From Lactiplantibacillus plantarum EGD-AQ4 (GTDB lineage: Bacteria > Bacillota > Bacilli > Lactobacillales > Lactobacillaceae), in assembly GCF_000463075.2 (NCBI RefSeq), contig NZ_AVAQ01000049.1:62001-126000 (forward strand): 64,000 bases of DNA, written 5' to 3'. The first letter of the stretch is position 1. Every line of letters starts with the position of its first letter. Both the position numbers and the translations under genes were made by a program. This document shows, piece by piece, positions 34,651-49,172 of the stretch. The notes beneath the pieces are model-generated. The model did no database searches. It was not told where the DNA came from and saw only the letters and a list, made by a program, of their open reading frames with translations.

Positions 34651-35994
34651 ATGGATAATTCACGTACGTGGAAAGATAAAACGGTTGACGTCATGAGCAA
34701 GATTGCAGCCAACCGTTATTTACGTGCTATTCGGGACGGGATAGCAGTTATTATTCCAGTTACCATCGTCGGCTCGTTCTTTACGATCGTCACGCAACTA
34801 CCCATTACTGCTTGGACAAACTTTATTAAGCCCTACGCCGCTGGTTTAGCAATTCCAATTAATTTTTCAATGGGCTTTATGGCGATTTATGCGGCATTTG
34901 CCATTGCAGGTCGGTTAGCTGAAGATTACCACTTCGACCATATTTCAACCGGGGTCGTCTCAGTAATGGTCTTCCTATTGTTAGCGGTCAAACCAATTAC
35001 GACCACGCCCGCTGCTTTCAAAGCACTGGGCTTAAAGGCCGCTGCGACCGTGGTGCCATTAACACACTTCGGGGCTGCCGGTTTATTTACAGCGATGCTT
35101 GCCGGAATTCTAACAGCCGAAGTCACTCGGCTCTGTCGTGATCATCATCTGGTCATCACGTTACCAGATGGGGTCCCACCGGCTGTTGCCGCTTCATTCT
35201 CAGCTTTGATTCCAGCAACTTTCTTAATCGTTGGTGCTTGGGTCATTCACGTTGGGCTGAATTTTGACGTTAACGCGTTCTTACAATGGGTCTTCAGTCC
35301 ATTAGCCTACTTCGGGCGTGACAATTTGATCTCAGTTATCGTTCCAATCCTCTTAACCGATATTGTCTGGCTATTCGGGATTCACGGTGCCGCTTTGGCC
35401 ACCCCAATCTTCTGGCCATTATGGTATCCAAACCTGAACGAAAACTTAGCTGCGATTTCTAAAGGCGCTACCGCAGCAACGGTTCCACACTTCATGACTG
35501 AACAATTCTTCCAATGGTTTGTCTACGTTGGTGGTGCCGGTGCAACGCTGTCTCTGTGTATCCTATTAGCCTTCTTCTCTAAGTCGGCTTATGGCAAGAC
35601 AATTGGCAGGGTTACCATTATTCCTGGGATCTTCAACATTAACGAACCCGTTATCTTTGGTGTGCCGATTGTGATGAACCCATACTTCGCCATTCCATTC
35701 GTTCTGGCACCATTGAGCATGGGGATTATTACTTGGGCTGCCACCGTTCTCCACTTAGTTAGTCGGACAGTCGCATTAGTTTCTTGGACACTTCCTGGAC
35801 CAATTGGGGCATTGATGACAACTGCTTGGGATTGGCGCGCTGCCGTCCTATGTATTATTAATATTATTGTCGCCACTTTCATCTACTACCCATTCTTCAA
35901 GGTTTGGGATCGTAAACAATTAAAGGCTGAACGGGATGCTGCTAAAGCCGACGCTGAAAAAGCGGCGCAAGCACAAGCAGCTACTGCCGAATAG
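34651..35994 (+). CDS. PTS EIIC of the lactose/cellobiose family
   Basis: 447 residues, about 10 membrane segments. The conserved loop IFNINEPVIFGVPIVMNP (about 329-346) is the family signature, and HGAAL at about 250 is also typical. It is a stand-alone IIC: no IIB or IIA is encoded beside it, so those must come from another locus. An alanine-rich C-terminal tail (AAKADAEKAAQAQAATAE) is odd for the family. AAGGAGATG site. Context with MurQ and MupG suggests that it imports and phosphorylates a MurNAc-containing disaccharide; the usual transporter of that role is MurP (glucose family). Confidence 0.85.
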   Translation: MDNSRTWKDKTVDVMSKIAANRYLRAIRDGIAVIIPVTIVGSFFTIVTQLPITAWTNFIKPYAAGLAIPINFSMGFMAIYAAFAIAGRLAEDYHFDHISTGVVSVMVFLLLAVKPITTTPAAFKALGLKAAATVVPLTHFGAAGLFTAMLAGILTAEVTRLCRDHHLVITLPDGVPPAVAASFSALIPATFLIVGAWVIHVGLNFDVNAFLQWVFSPLAYFGRDNLISVIVPILLTDIVWLFGIHGAALATPIFWPLWYPNLNENLAAISKGATAATVPHFMTEQFFQWFVYVGGAGATLSLCILLAFFSKSAYGKTIGRVTIIPGIFNINEPVIFGVPIVMNPYFAIPFVLAPLSMGIITWAATVLHLVSRTVALVSWTLPGPIGALMTTAWDWRAAVLCIINIIVATFIYYPFFKVWDRKQLKAERDAAKADAEKAAQAQAATAE

Positions 35995-36125
35995 CACTTT
36001 ACGAGCACTAATGACTTCAAACCTAAGTATGAGTCATAATGAAACTGATCGATTTTGGTCTAACGAACCATCAGTCTGGCTGGATGATGACCATGAATTA
36101 GACCGTTATCATTGATTACTCCATG

Positions 36126-36154
36126 AGGACTGCTGCTTGTGCCGCAGTCCTTTT
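36126..36154 (+). terminator. Hairpin inside the EIIC-murQ gap
   Basis: AGGACTGC and GCAGTCCTTTT form a hairpin with a short T run, 34 bases before murQ. It may attenuate transcription between the transporter and the enzymes, unless murQ has its own promoter. Confidence 0.65.
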
Positions 36155-36187
36155 GGTACATATTCTAAGAAACGAGGAAACTACCAT

Positions 36188-37081
36188 ATGAAAGCAGATA
36201 TTAACCAACTGACTACCGAAAGTCGCAATCCGGCCAGTAATCACTTAGACGAAATGTCCGTACTTGCTATTGCACGATTAATGAATCAAGAAGACGCCAA
36301 GGTCAGCCAAAGCATCACCCCACAATTGCCACAAATTGCCGCTGCGATTGACTTGATCGTTAAGGGCTTTAAAGCTGGCGGTCGCCTGATCTACATGGGT
36401 GCTGGTACTAGCGGTCGTTTAGGTGTCCTCGATGCTGCAGAATGCGTTCCAACGTTTGGTACCGACCCCTCAATGGTTCAAGGCCTGATTGCCGGTGGCG
36501 CTCAAGCCATGACCGTCGCTGTCGAAGGTGCCGAGGACGATTTCAAGCTCGGCGGGCAAGATCTTAAAGCGTTAAAATTAACGGCCAATGACGCGGTCGT
36601 GGGACTCGCAGCTAGCGGTCGCACCCCGTACGTCATCGGTGCACTCGACTATGCGCACGAAATTGGCGCGGCGACGATCAGCTTAGCTTGCAACGCGTCG
36701 GCCCTAATCAGCCAACACGCCCAGGTGGCAATTGAAGTTACCCCGGGTCCCGAAGTACTCTCTGGTTCAACCCGTTTGAAAGCTGGGACAGCTGAGAAAA
36801 TGGTACTGAACATGCTGTCTACGATTTCGATGGTCAAAATTGGCAAGGTCTACCACAACTTGATGGTCGACGTCAAACCAACCAACGAAAAGCTCGTCAT
36901 TCGCGCTAAGCATATGATTGAACTTGCAACCGGCGTCTCTGCAGATGAAGCTAGTGAACTATTCACTGCTGCTAACCAGAACGTTAAGACTGCCATTGTC
37001 ATGAACTTGGCCAATATTTCCGTTACTGAAGCCGAACAACGTTTACAACGAGCTCACGGTGTTGTTCGAGATGCCCTATAG
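36188..37081 (+). CDS. murQ: N-acetylmuramic acid 6-phosphate etherase
   Basis: 297 residues from the ATG at 36188 after ACGAGGAAA; the open frame further upstream has no site. It removes the lactyl ether of MurNAc 6-phosphate, giving GlcNAc 6-phosphate and lactate. The SIS fold is shown by [17 protein letters not shown]; Glu85 and Glu116 correspond to the catalytic pair of E. coli MurQ. It is cotranscribed with the sugar kinase (14 bases) and MupG. It shares regulation with the EIIC upstream. Confidence 0.95.
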   Translation: MKADINQLTTESRNPASNHLDEMSVLAIARLMNQEDAKVSQSITPQLPQIAAAIDLIVKGFKAGGRLIYMGAGTSGRLGVLDAAECVPTFGTDPSMVQGLIAGGAQAMTVAVEGAEDDFKLGGQDLKALKLTANDAVVGLAASGRTPYVIGALDYAHEIGAATISLACNASALISQHAQVAIEVTPGPEVLSGSTRLKAGTAEKMVLNMLSTISMVKIGKVYHNLMVDVKPTNEKLVIRAKHMIELATGVSADEASELFTAANQNVKTAIVMNLANISVTEAEQRLQRAHGVVRDAL

Positions 37082-37095
37082 GAGGTGGCACAATC

Positions 37096-38001
37096 ATGAC
37101 CTACTTAATCGGCGTTGACTGTGGTGGTACTCACATCGTCGGCCAAACTTGGACCACTGATCCCGAGCACCTAGTCCAGAGTGTGACGGGTGGTCCTGGA
37201 AACGTCGTCTTAGACTATACTGGCGCGATTGCCAACTTAACCGGCGTCTTAGATCAACTAGTTGCGTCCATTCCCACTGACCAAGTCGACCTAATTCTAA
37301 TTGGAATCGCGGGTATTGAAACTGCCGGCCATGCGGATGAAATTCAGCAACTCATTCATCAGCGTTATCAGATTAAGACTCGTGTTATTAGTGATGCCAA
37401 ACTCGCATTGCTAAATGGGCTGGCTGGTGCTGATGGCCTATTAGTGATTGCCGGGACTGGCTCGGTCGTTTACGGCCGTCAAACGGGCCATTTTCTCCGC
37501 GTTGGTGGCTGGGGCTACGTTCTGGGTGATGAAGGAAGCGCCTATGATATTAGTAAGCGGGCGCTTAAGCAAATCCTTACTCGGACGGATGCCGGACAAA
37601 CTAGTCAATTGACTAAGTCGCTACTAGCACAACTGAACGTCTCCAGTGTGCCAGCAGCAGTGCAACGGTTCTACGCCCAAAACCGGCAAACGAATGCCCA
37701 GTTAGCACAACTAATCGCTGGCTTAGCCGATCAGGGGAACTCGGAAGCAATTGCAGTGTTAGTCGCATCGGCCCAAGCACTAGCGAAACAAGTAATCACC
37801 TTATATCAGCGTTTTGACACACCACGACCGCAAAACATCGTCCTTTCAGGATCTGTTTTGCAGCATAACCAATTGGTTCGAGAGGCGTTAACTACCGCCA
37901 TTCATCAGCTCGTACCAACAGTTCAATTCAACGAGATAACAACTAATAATGCCCACGCTGCCCTGTACTGGCATCGTTGGGCTCAGGAGGATAACAATTA
38001 A
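37096..38001 (+). CDS. BadF/BadG-family sugar kinase (MurNAc/GlcNAc kinase-like)
   Basis: 301 residues with the ASKHA fold: DCGGTHIVG phosphate loop 1, IAGTGSVVYG loop 2, VGGWGYVLGDEGSAYDI adenosine/sugar region. This family includes GlcNAc kinase and MurK, which phosphorylates MurNAc and GlcNAc in Clostridium. In a MupG pathway the non-reducing MurNAc 6-phosphate is released together with free GlcNAc, and a kinase of this type would salvage that GlcNAc. GGAGGTG site; its stop TAA overlaps the next start (TAATG), hence translational coupling. Confidence 0.85.
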   Translation: MTYLIGVDCGGTHIVGQTWTTDPEHLVQSVTGGPGNVVLDYTGAIANLTGVLDQLVASIPTDQVDLILIGIAGIETAGHADEIQQLIHQRYQIKTRVISDAKLALLNGLAGADGLLVIAGTGSVVYGRQTGHFLRVGGWGYVLGDEGSAYDISKRALKQILTRTDAGQTSQLTKSLLAQLNVSSVPAAVQRFYAQNRQTNAQLAQLIAGLADQGNSEAIAVLVASAQALAKQVITLYQRFDTPRPQNIVLSGSVLQHNQLVREALTTAIHQLVPTVQFNEITTNNAHAALYWHRWAQEDNN

Positions 38002-39089
38002 TGACAATGCGGCAATTAGGATTATCAATCTATCCCGACCATAGTGATTTTGAAGCGAATGCGGCTTATTTAAAATTAGGCCACCAGTATGGTTTTACAA
38101 GAATCTTCATGAGTATGTTAGAAGTATCGGGCACGGTTGCTGAAACCAAGGCTAAGTATCAAAAAATCATTGACGTTGGTAACCAGCTCGGATACCAAAC
38201 CATCCTGGACGTCTCACCCCGTATCTTCAAGCAATTAGGTATTTCATACAAGGATCTCAAGTTCTTTGCTGATTTGCACGTTGCTGGTATTCGGCTGGAT
38301 GAAGGCTTTGACGGCGCCACTGAAGCCATGCTGTCATATAACCCATACGGCTTAATTATTGAGCTCAACATGAGTAATGACGTCGACTACCTCAATAACA
38401 TTCTCAGTTATCAAGCCAACGTGCCATTTATTTATGGTTGCCATAACTTCTACCCGCAAGTTGGCACGGCCCTTCCGTACGACTTTTTCGTCAAATGTAG
38501 TGAACGATTCCGAAAATTCGGCATTCACTCCGCCGCATTTGTGGCGAGTCAAGTCGGCACGATGGGACCTTGGAACGTTAACGACGGCCTTCCCACATTG
38601 GAAGCTGATCGCCGCTTACCGATTGCCGTTCAAGCCAAGCATCTCTTTGCTTCAGGACTCATCGATGATGTGATTATCGGCAACGCCTATGCCAGTGAAG
38701 CAGAACTAGCCGCACTAGCAGCCATCAATCGCTACCAGGTCCAATTTCACATTGAATTTGAATCTCACGTCAATGAGATTGAAAAAACGATTGCCCTGAC
38801 GCCTCAGCACTTCCGCCGGGGTGACATTAATCCGAACGTCATCCGCTCCACAATGCCGCGGGTGACTTATAAGGAGACACCCAACGCCCCGCACGATAAT
38901 GATATTGAGTTCCAACGTGGGGATGTCTTAGTTGGAAATGATGATTTCGGTATTTATAAAAGTGAGTTGCAGATTGTGTTAAAACCGCACCGTGAACCCC
39001 GTAAGAATCGGATTGGACGGATTGCACCTGAAGAATTACTGCTACTTGATTTTATTAAGCCTTGGAGTAAGTTCAGGTTTGTGGATTAA
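38001..39089 (+). CDS. mupG: 6-phospho-N-acetylmuramidase, MupG family (DUF871)
   Basis: 362 residues: an N-terminal TIM barrel (LGLSIYPDHSDFEAN, FTRIFMSMLEV, LIIELNMSN, HNFYPQVGTALPYDFF) and a C-terminal cyclophilin-like domain (from about 250). This is the layout of S. aureus MupG, which splits MurNAc 6-phosphate-GlcNAc. The gene is the last of the operon and is followed by a terminator. The product is cytoplasmic, matching import of the disaccharide by a PTS. The symbol rests on the family resemblance and the neighbour murQ. Confidence 0.85.
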   Translation: MTMRQLGLSIYPDHSDFEANAAYLKLGHQYGFTRIFMSMLEVSGTVAETKAKYQKIIDVGNQLGYQTILDVSPRIFKQLGISYKDLKFFADLHVAGIRLDEGFDGATEAMLSYNPYGLIIELNMSNDVDYLNNILSYQANVPFIYGCHNFYPQVGTALPYDFFVKCSERFRKFGIHSAAFVASQVGTMGPWNVNDGLPTLEADRRLPIAVQAKHLFASGLIDDVIIGNAYASEAELAALAAINRYQVQFHIEFESHVNEIEKTIALTPQHFRRGDINPNVIRSTMPRVTYKETPNAPHDNDIEFQRGDVLVGNDDFGIYKSELQIVLKPHREPRKNRIGRIAPEELLLLDFIKPWSKFRFVD

Positions 39090-39120
39090 TTCGTAAAATA
39101 TCCGTTGTAAGAATATGAAA

Positions 39121-39160
39121 AGTCCGTTTGAAGATGTTGGCATCTTTGAACGGATTTTTT
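39121..39160 (+). terminator. Terminator of the murQ-mupG operon
   Basis: TCCGTT(TG)AAGATG pairs with CATCTT(TG)AACGGA around TTGG and is followed by TTTTTT. Confidence 0.85.
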
Positions 39161-39175
39161 GGGTCGGAATAAGCT

Positions 39176-39254
39176 TTCGAATTTAAATCGAATTTAAAAT
39201 ATGCCGCTATATCAGTGTTCATTTCATATTTTGTTGGAGATTCGAATTTAAATC
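39176..39254. repeat. Repeated TTCGAATTTAAATC motif
   Basis: The 14-mer TTCGAATTTAAATC occurs at 39176-39189 and 39241-39254, with a third partial copy (CGAATTTAAA) at 39189-39198. AAAATATG and CATATTTT (39196-39203, 39225-39232) make a further inverted pair between them. No gene lies here. Confidence 0.5.
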
Positions 39255-39266
39255 AAAAACAAATCT

Positions 39267-39303
39267 AAAAAGAGCGTCCCGACCACAACAGTCAGCGACG
39301 CTC
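39267..39303 (-). terminator. Terminator of the first GH1 gene
   Basis: On the minus strand GAGCGTC pairs with GACGCTC and is followed by TTTTTAG. Confidence 0.8.
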
Positions 39304-39344
39304 TATATAACAATATTAATTCTCAAAGCTAGCCAAGCCCGAAT

Positions 39345-41144
<1,800 letters not shown>

Positions 41145-42161
41145 ATGAAAATAAAAATGGATGATATCGCACGTATCGCAAACGTCTCTCGATCAGCCGT
41201 ATCATTGGCACTTAATGGAAAAGAGGGCATCAGTGAAGAAACACGCACAAGAATCTTTAAAGTAATAGATGAATATGACTATAAACCACTACGTAAGAGC
41301 AAAAAAAGCCATGTACATGAACTAGCAACAGTTAATTTGTTAGTAGTGAAATCATCGGGATTGGTAGGTAATAATTATCGTTCTCTACCCTTCTTTGATA
41401 GCTTGATTTCATCGTTATCAGAGCGCATTAGCAGTACTGGCGGTTCCTTACAAATCAATACAATTGACGTAAACAACTTACCGCATGAGCTGACCGAGTT
41501 ACCTTCCAATACTGGTGCTTCTGGAACAATTGTCTTAGCGACTGATCTAACAAAAGAGCAAATTCAACTGATTATGAAAAGGCTTAGCAACATCGTATTT
41601 ATAGATACTTACTTTCATGATATTAACGCCGACTTTGTCACAATGGACAATTATCAAGGCGCTTATGAAGCCGGACTGTTTATGGTAAATAAAGGCTATC
41701 GAAAAATTGGTTATGTAGCATCTAATAAGCTAATTTCAAATTTTAAGATGCGTCGTCGTGGCTTTAAAGATGCGCTATCTCTTCACAATATAAAAATTAA
41801 TAACAATAACTTTTATACTGTTTCCCCTACCGAATTAAGCCCTAAAGGACTAGATATCCATCAAATCATTGATCATGATGCTCCTGACGCAATTTTTTGT
41901 GAAGATGATTATATTGCTACTAGGATGATCAAGATTTGCCTCAATATGGGTATTCAAGTGCCCAAAGATCTTGGAATTATGGGATTTGATGATATCTACG
42001 AAGGTACACTATTAACGCCAGATCTCTCAACCGTTCACGTTCCAGTTCAGCAAATTACTAATCAAGCTATCCAGCAACTTCAAGGACAAGTATTCTCTAG
42101 CCACTGGGCACACCAGAAGTCTCTTATTTCAACATCAGTAATTGAACGCAAGTCAATTTAG
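41145..42161 (+). CDS. LacI-family regulator of the apiosidase-like/PTS cassette
   Basis: 338 residues. Helix-turn-helix at 4-24 (KMDDIARIANVSRSAVSLAL), then a periplasmic-binding-like sensor domain ending in the LTPDLSTVHVP region. AT-rich codon use compared with the flanking genes. It is in the same direction as the GH140-like gene 104 bases downstream and divergent from a GH1 gene, so it may regulate both. Inducer unknown. Confidence 0.85.
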   Translation: MKIKMDDIARIANVSRSAVSLALNGKEGISEETRTRIFKVIDEYDYKPLRKSKKSHVHELATVNLLVVKSSGLVGNNYRSLPFFDSLISSLSERISSTGGSLQINTIDVNNLPHELTELPSNTGASGTIVLATDLTKEQIQLIMKRLSNIVFIDTYFHDINADFVTMDNYQGAYEAGLFMVNKGYRKIGYVASNKLISNFKMRRRGFKDALSLHNIKINNNNFYTVSPTELSPKGLDIHQIIDHDAPDAIFCEDDYIATRMIKICLNMGIQVPKDLGIMGFDDIYEGTLLTPDLSTVHVPVQQITNQAIQQLQGQVFSSHWAHQKSLISTSVIERKSI

Positions 42162-42236
42162 TTTTTTGTTTTAGCCTTAGTTTAGTAAATTAACATTGAA
42201 CAAAAATTAACGACATGTTAAATTATGTTTGTTGAA

Positions 42237-42251
42237 AAGAAAGCGCATTCA
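42237..42251 (+). promoter_or_regulatory. cre-like box before the apiosidase-like gene
   Basis: AAGAAAGCGCATTCA fits the cre consensus with one mismatch, directly before the ribosome binding site. Confidence 0.45.
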
Positions 42252-42265
42252 GAAAGGTGTGAACC

Positions 42266-43549
42266 ATGTCAATGTTATTTACTCGCAATCATCAGTTTAT
42301 TAAAGACAACAAACCATTTTTTTATTTGGCGGATACTTGTTGGAGTGCCTTCACTAATATATCCGAAGAAGACTGGCAGTATTATTTAAACTATCGCCAT
42401 CAGCAAGGCTTCAATGTTATTCAGATCAATCTACTTAAACAGTGGGATGCAAGTGGCCATGATCTTAATATCTATCCATTTGCAATCGAGAAGAAGGAAA
42501 ACGGTTACACATTTGACTATTCCAAGATTAATGTAGCCTACTTCGATCGAGTAGAAAGAATGTTGGAAGTTATGAAGTCTAAAGACATGACTCCTGCATT
42601 AGTGCTACTTTGGTCAAACTATGTACCGGGAACTTGGGCCGCAAAATTGGCTCATAATAATCTCTTTCCTTTTCAAGAGTTAAAGAACTACGTGACTTAT
42701 GTTACCAAGCGCTTTAAAAAATTTAATCCCATTTATTTTGTGAGTGGTGATACTGATTTCCCTACTGACCAAACAATTCAATATTACCGTGAAGTTTTTC
42801 ACGTTGCTAAATCTATTGATCCCGATGCACTCTATTCCTTCCATATCAAAGGTCGCTTTACTGGGGTCCCTGAAGAGTTCTTAACACAAATGGATTTTTT
42901 CAGTTATCAATCTGGACACAGTATAGATGGTCAATCTGCTTCATATCTAATTCCAGTATCTGAGCGAAAAATTTTTGACGGACCTATCGTTAATACTGAG
43001 CCGTGCTACGATCAAATCAGTGACAGTCGCCATAGTACGAACCGCTTCACTTCACACGACGTTCGTATTGCAGCTTGGAGTTCTGTCCTATCTGGTGCTA
43101 ATGCTGGAATAACATACGGTGCCCATGGTATTTGGAGCTGGCACCATGCAGGAGCTAGCTTTGGGATTGTAAAAGGAGAAGGCTTTGATGTACCTTTCGA
43201 CTGGCATGATGCGTTGCGCTTCCGTGGAGCGTCAGATTTGGCATTTTTAAAACAATATATGCTTAGTAACTTCAAAGACGGCTATGAACCATCCAATATT
43301 GTATTAAATGATAACTCGGCCATTCGATTAGCATCAAACACTCAAAAAACATGCTATACGATTTATTTACCAATCAATATTGAACTTGACGTTTCTCCTT
43401 TAGGGTTCAACAAGCAAAATGCTCAGGTCACTATCTTTGACTTACAACATAGAACGCAATTGGTAGGCGACTGGGTCGACCAAACAACAATCGGGCTTTC
43501 AAATTGTTTAGAGGACGTCTTAATTAAAGTTGAATCATCGGAAGTTTAA
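42266..43549 (+). CDS. Apiosidase-like protein (DUF4038/GH140-type TIM barrel)
   Basis: 427 residues. The opening FFYLADTCWSAFTNISEEDW and FNVIQINLL is the characteristic start of the DUF4038 (apiosidase-like) barrel, whose GH140 members release D-apiose. Conserved later points are SGDTDFP, PIVNTEPCYDQ and GITYGAHGIWSWH. A short C-terminal beta domain (from about 350) follows. No signal peptide, so its substrate would be an imported glycoside, for example an apiosyl-glucoside. GH number and substrate are inference from fold. AGAAAGGTG site. The gene after it is a decayed PTS transporter. Confidence 0.72.
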   Translation: MSMLFTRNHQFIKDNKPFFYLADTCWSAFTNISEEDWQYYLNYRHQQGFNVIQINLLKQWDASGHDLNIYPFAIEKKENGYTFDYSKINVAYFDRVERMLEVMKSKDMTPALVLLWSNYVPGTWAAKLAHNNLFPFQELKNYVTYVTKRFKKFNPIYFVSGDTDFPTDQTIQYYREVFHVAKSIDPDALYSFHIKGRFTGVPEEFLTQMDFFSYQSGHSIDGQSASYLIPVSERKIFDGPIVNTEPCYDQISDSRHSTNRFTSHDVRIAAWSSVLSGANAGITYGAHGIWSWHHAGASFGIVKGEGFDVPFDWHDALRFRGASDLAFLKQYMLSNFKDGYEPSNIVLNDNSAIRLASNTQKTCYTIYLPINIELDVSPLGFNKQNAQVTIFDLQHRTQLVGDWVDQTTIGLSNCLEDVLIKVESSEV

Positions 43550-43551
43550 TT

Positions 43552-44658
43552 ATGAGTGATAAGGAACTTGCAACTACTACTGTTGAGCTCGTTGGTGGCA
43601 AAAAAATGTGAATAGTCTTGTTCATTACGTTACACGTTTACGGTTTAAGCTTAAATCTGTTAGGGCTTCACTGGGCATTCATCCCAATCTTTCTTAACAA
43701 TATTGCTACAAAAGGCTATGATCCAATCGATGCTATGCTCTTTTGTACAGTCTTTGGACAGGTCGGGGCAGCACTTGCAATGACGATTAAAGCTAAAGAC
43801 CATAAATTCAAAGAATTAGCCGCATCTGCAACTTTATCGGGTATTCTTGGAATCAGTGAACCAATCATTTATGGTGTTACCATTCCACACAAAAGATCAT
43901 TCATAATGGCCTCAATTGGCTCAGCATTTGGTGGCGCGATTGCTGGCTTCTCGAGCTCGAAAATGTATGGTGGATTTGCGCCTGGCGGAATCTTTGGTAT
44001 TCCAATGTTCATGGGCAAAAACGGCGTAGATAGTTCATTTATCGGCTTTCTGCTTTCTCTAGTTGTTGCTTTTGGAGTTGCCTTTGTTCTTAGTATGCTG
44101 TTTGCTGAAGTAGTGAAACCAAAGCCGGTAGCACAAAAGAAATTGCCAGTTACACTCAATAACGGCAAGGTGGGATCTCCATTAGTGGGACATACAATTC
44201 CATTATCAGCAGTGAAAGATGATGTCTTTTCAACTGGTATGATGGGTAAAGGACTGGCTATTCTACCAGATAAAGGTGAGGTTCGTGCTCCCTTTGATGG
44301 ACAAGTCGTTTCTGTTTTTCCAACCAAACATGCAATTGGTTTAAAGTCTAACACAGGCATTGAATTACTTATTCATATTGGATTAGATACCGTTAACTTA
44401 AAAGGCGAACACTTTGATACTAACGTTCAGATTAACGACTTAGTTAAAGCAGGAGATATCCTTGAAAAATTTGATATCCAATCAATTCAAGATGCCGGTT
44501 ACGACACAACTGTTCCAATTATCATCACGAACACAAATGACTTTTCAGCCGTTAAGACAAATAGTCTAGGCGTTCAAGTCAGCTTTGGCGACGAGATCCT
44601 GAGTACAACAGTTACAAATAAAAGTAGCGAAAAAGATGAGTCATTCCAACAGGCTTAA
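43552..44658 (+). pseudogene. Decayed beta-glucoside PTS EIIBCA gene
   Basis: A bglP-like gene with three lesions. An ATG at 43552 begins an EIIB domain that goes out of frame at a run of seven A (43600-43606); one more A restores [16 protein letters not shown]. The phosphorylated EIIB Cys is Tyr (TAC at 43626-43628). Right after FKLK, near 43655, the sequence jumps to the late IIC part (LLGLHWAFIPIFLNN), so by comparison with the intact EIIBCA at 47020-49017 about 280 codons are gone. The distal IIC and the EIIA domain (LLIHIGLDTVNLKG) remain open. Transport should be abolished, though the EIIA part could still be made from an internal start. Confidence 0.88.
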
Positions 44659-44762
44659 CTATTTGGGATACAAATAGTATTGAAACTTTGAGTAATAATA
44701 TGCTACCAAGGCCAGTATGTATTAACAAATTATATAACTGATCCAACTCATTCGTAGAAGAG

Positions 44763-44810
44763 GGGTCTGAAATTTTTATCGCTGAGGCGAAGAAATTTCA
44801 GGCCCTTTTT
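44763..44810 (+). terminator. Terminator after the PTS pseudogene
   Basis: GGGTCTGAAATTT pairs with AAATTTCAGGCCC (one G-T pair) and is followed by TTTTT. Confidence 0.85.
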
Positions 44811-45530
44811 CATCAATGTGATAAAAACAAGAAATAACACCGACTTTCCCGCAGTAATAACAAATATACTTACAGACAATCAACTCGAACATAACTGAAT
44901 TCCAATGTCTACATCAATCATACTTTCGCAGAGCTCGTACAAAGTAACACCCTCAGCAGTAGTTTTAAAAGTATCACAACATTTATTTATGCATCTACAC
45001 CTTTAATCGTCTTCAAACAGCAGCGAGTTTCTTCCTCGAAGGTCTAACTTTTGGCTTATCATGTCAACATCCTAATAAACAGCCGCACGATCGACTGGTT
45101 GCCAGCTGATGTATTCCACTGCAATGTCTCTCATGCATTTACGCACCTTACAGTATCAACCATTTCCCAATATACTTTATATCAAAGTTCATGGCTTTAA
45201 GATCCAAATATTGAGTAGAACCATGGATATCGGATACAAAGCAGTCCACACAATTTCAGGTAATACCTACTGTCGATACTCTCGTGTTACTAACATAATA
45301 CCTGAGATGCTTGTTTTACCGAATTTAATCAATATCTCAGCTAACCCCGAACCAGCAACCTTACTCTACATTGGTGAATTATCCTACTTACATTTGCTGC
45401 AATTTTATATTATGACAAAACTGAACGGTGAATACCCGTCATTTTCTGGGAATCCACCGTTCATAGAATATCTTATATAAATTTGTCTCTACTCAAAATT
45501 TTATCATGCATTAGCTATGCGGATTATTGT
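44811..45530. other. 720 bases without a convincing gene
   Basis: AT-rich. Only a plus-strand frame of 123 codons (45109-45480) is open, and it has no ribosome binding site, no known motif and an odd composition, so I do not call it. An imperfect hairpin, GAACGGTG...CACCGTTC (45423-45462), stands near the end. Could be remnant DNA left after loss of genes. Confidence 0.5.
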
Positions 45531-47009
<1,479 letters not shown>

Positions 47010-47019
47010 TTAAATTAGT

Positions 47020-49159
<2,140 letters not shown>

Positions 49160-49172
49160 GTGATTATCTTAG

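Noticed and set aside
45109-45480. Open frame of 123 codons on the plus strand
   Set aside because: No ribosome binding site, no recognisable motif, and a composition unlike the neighbours; it lies in a gene-poor strip after a pseudogene.
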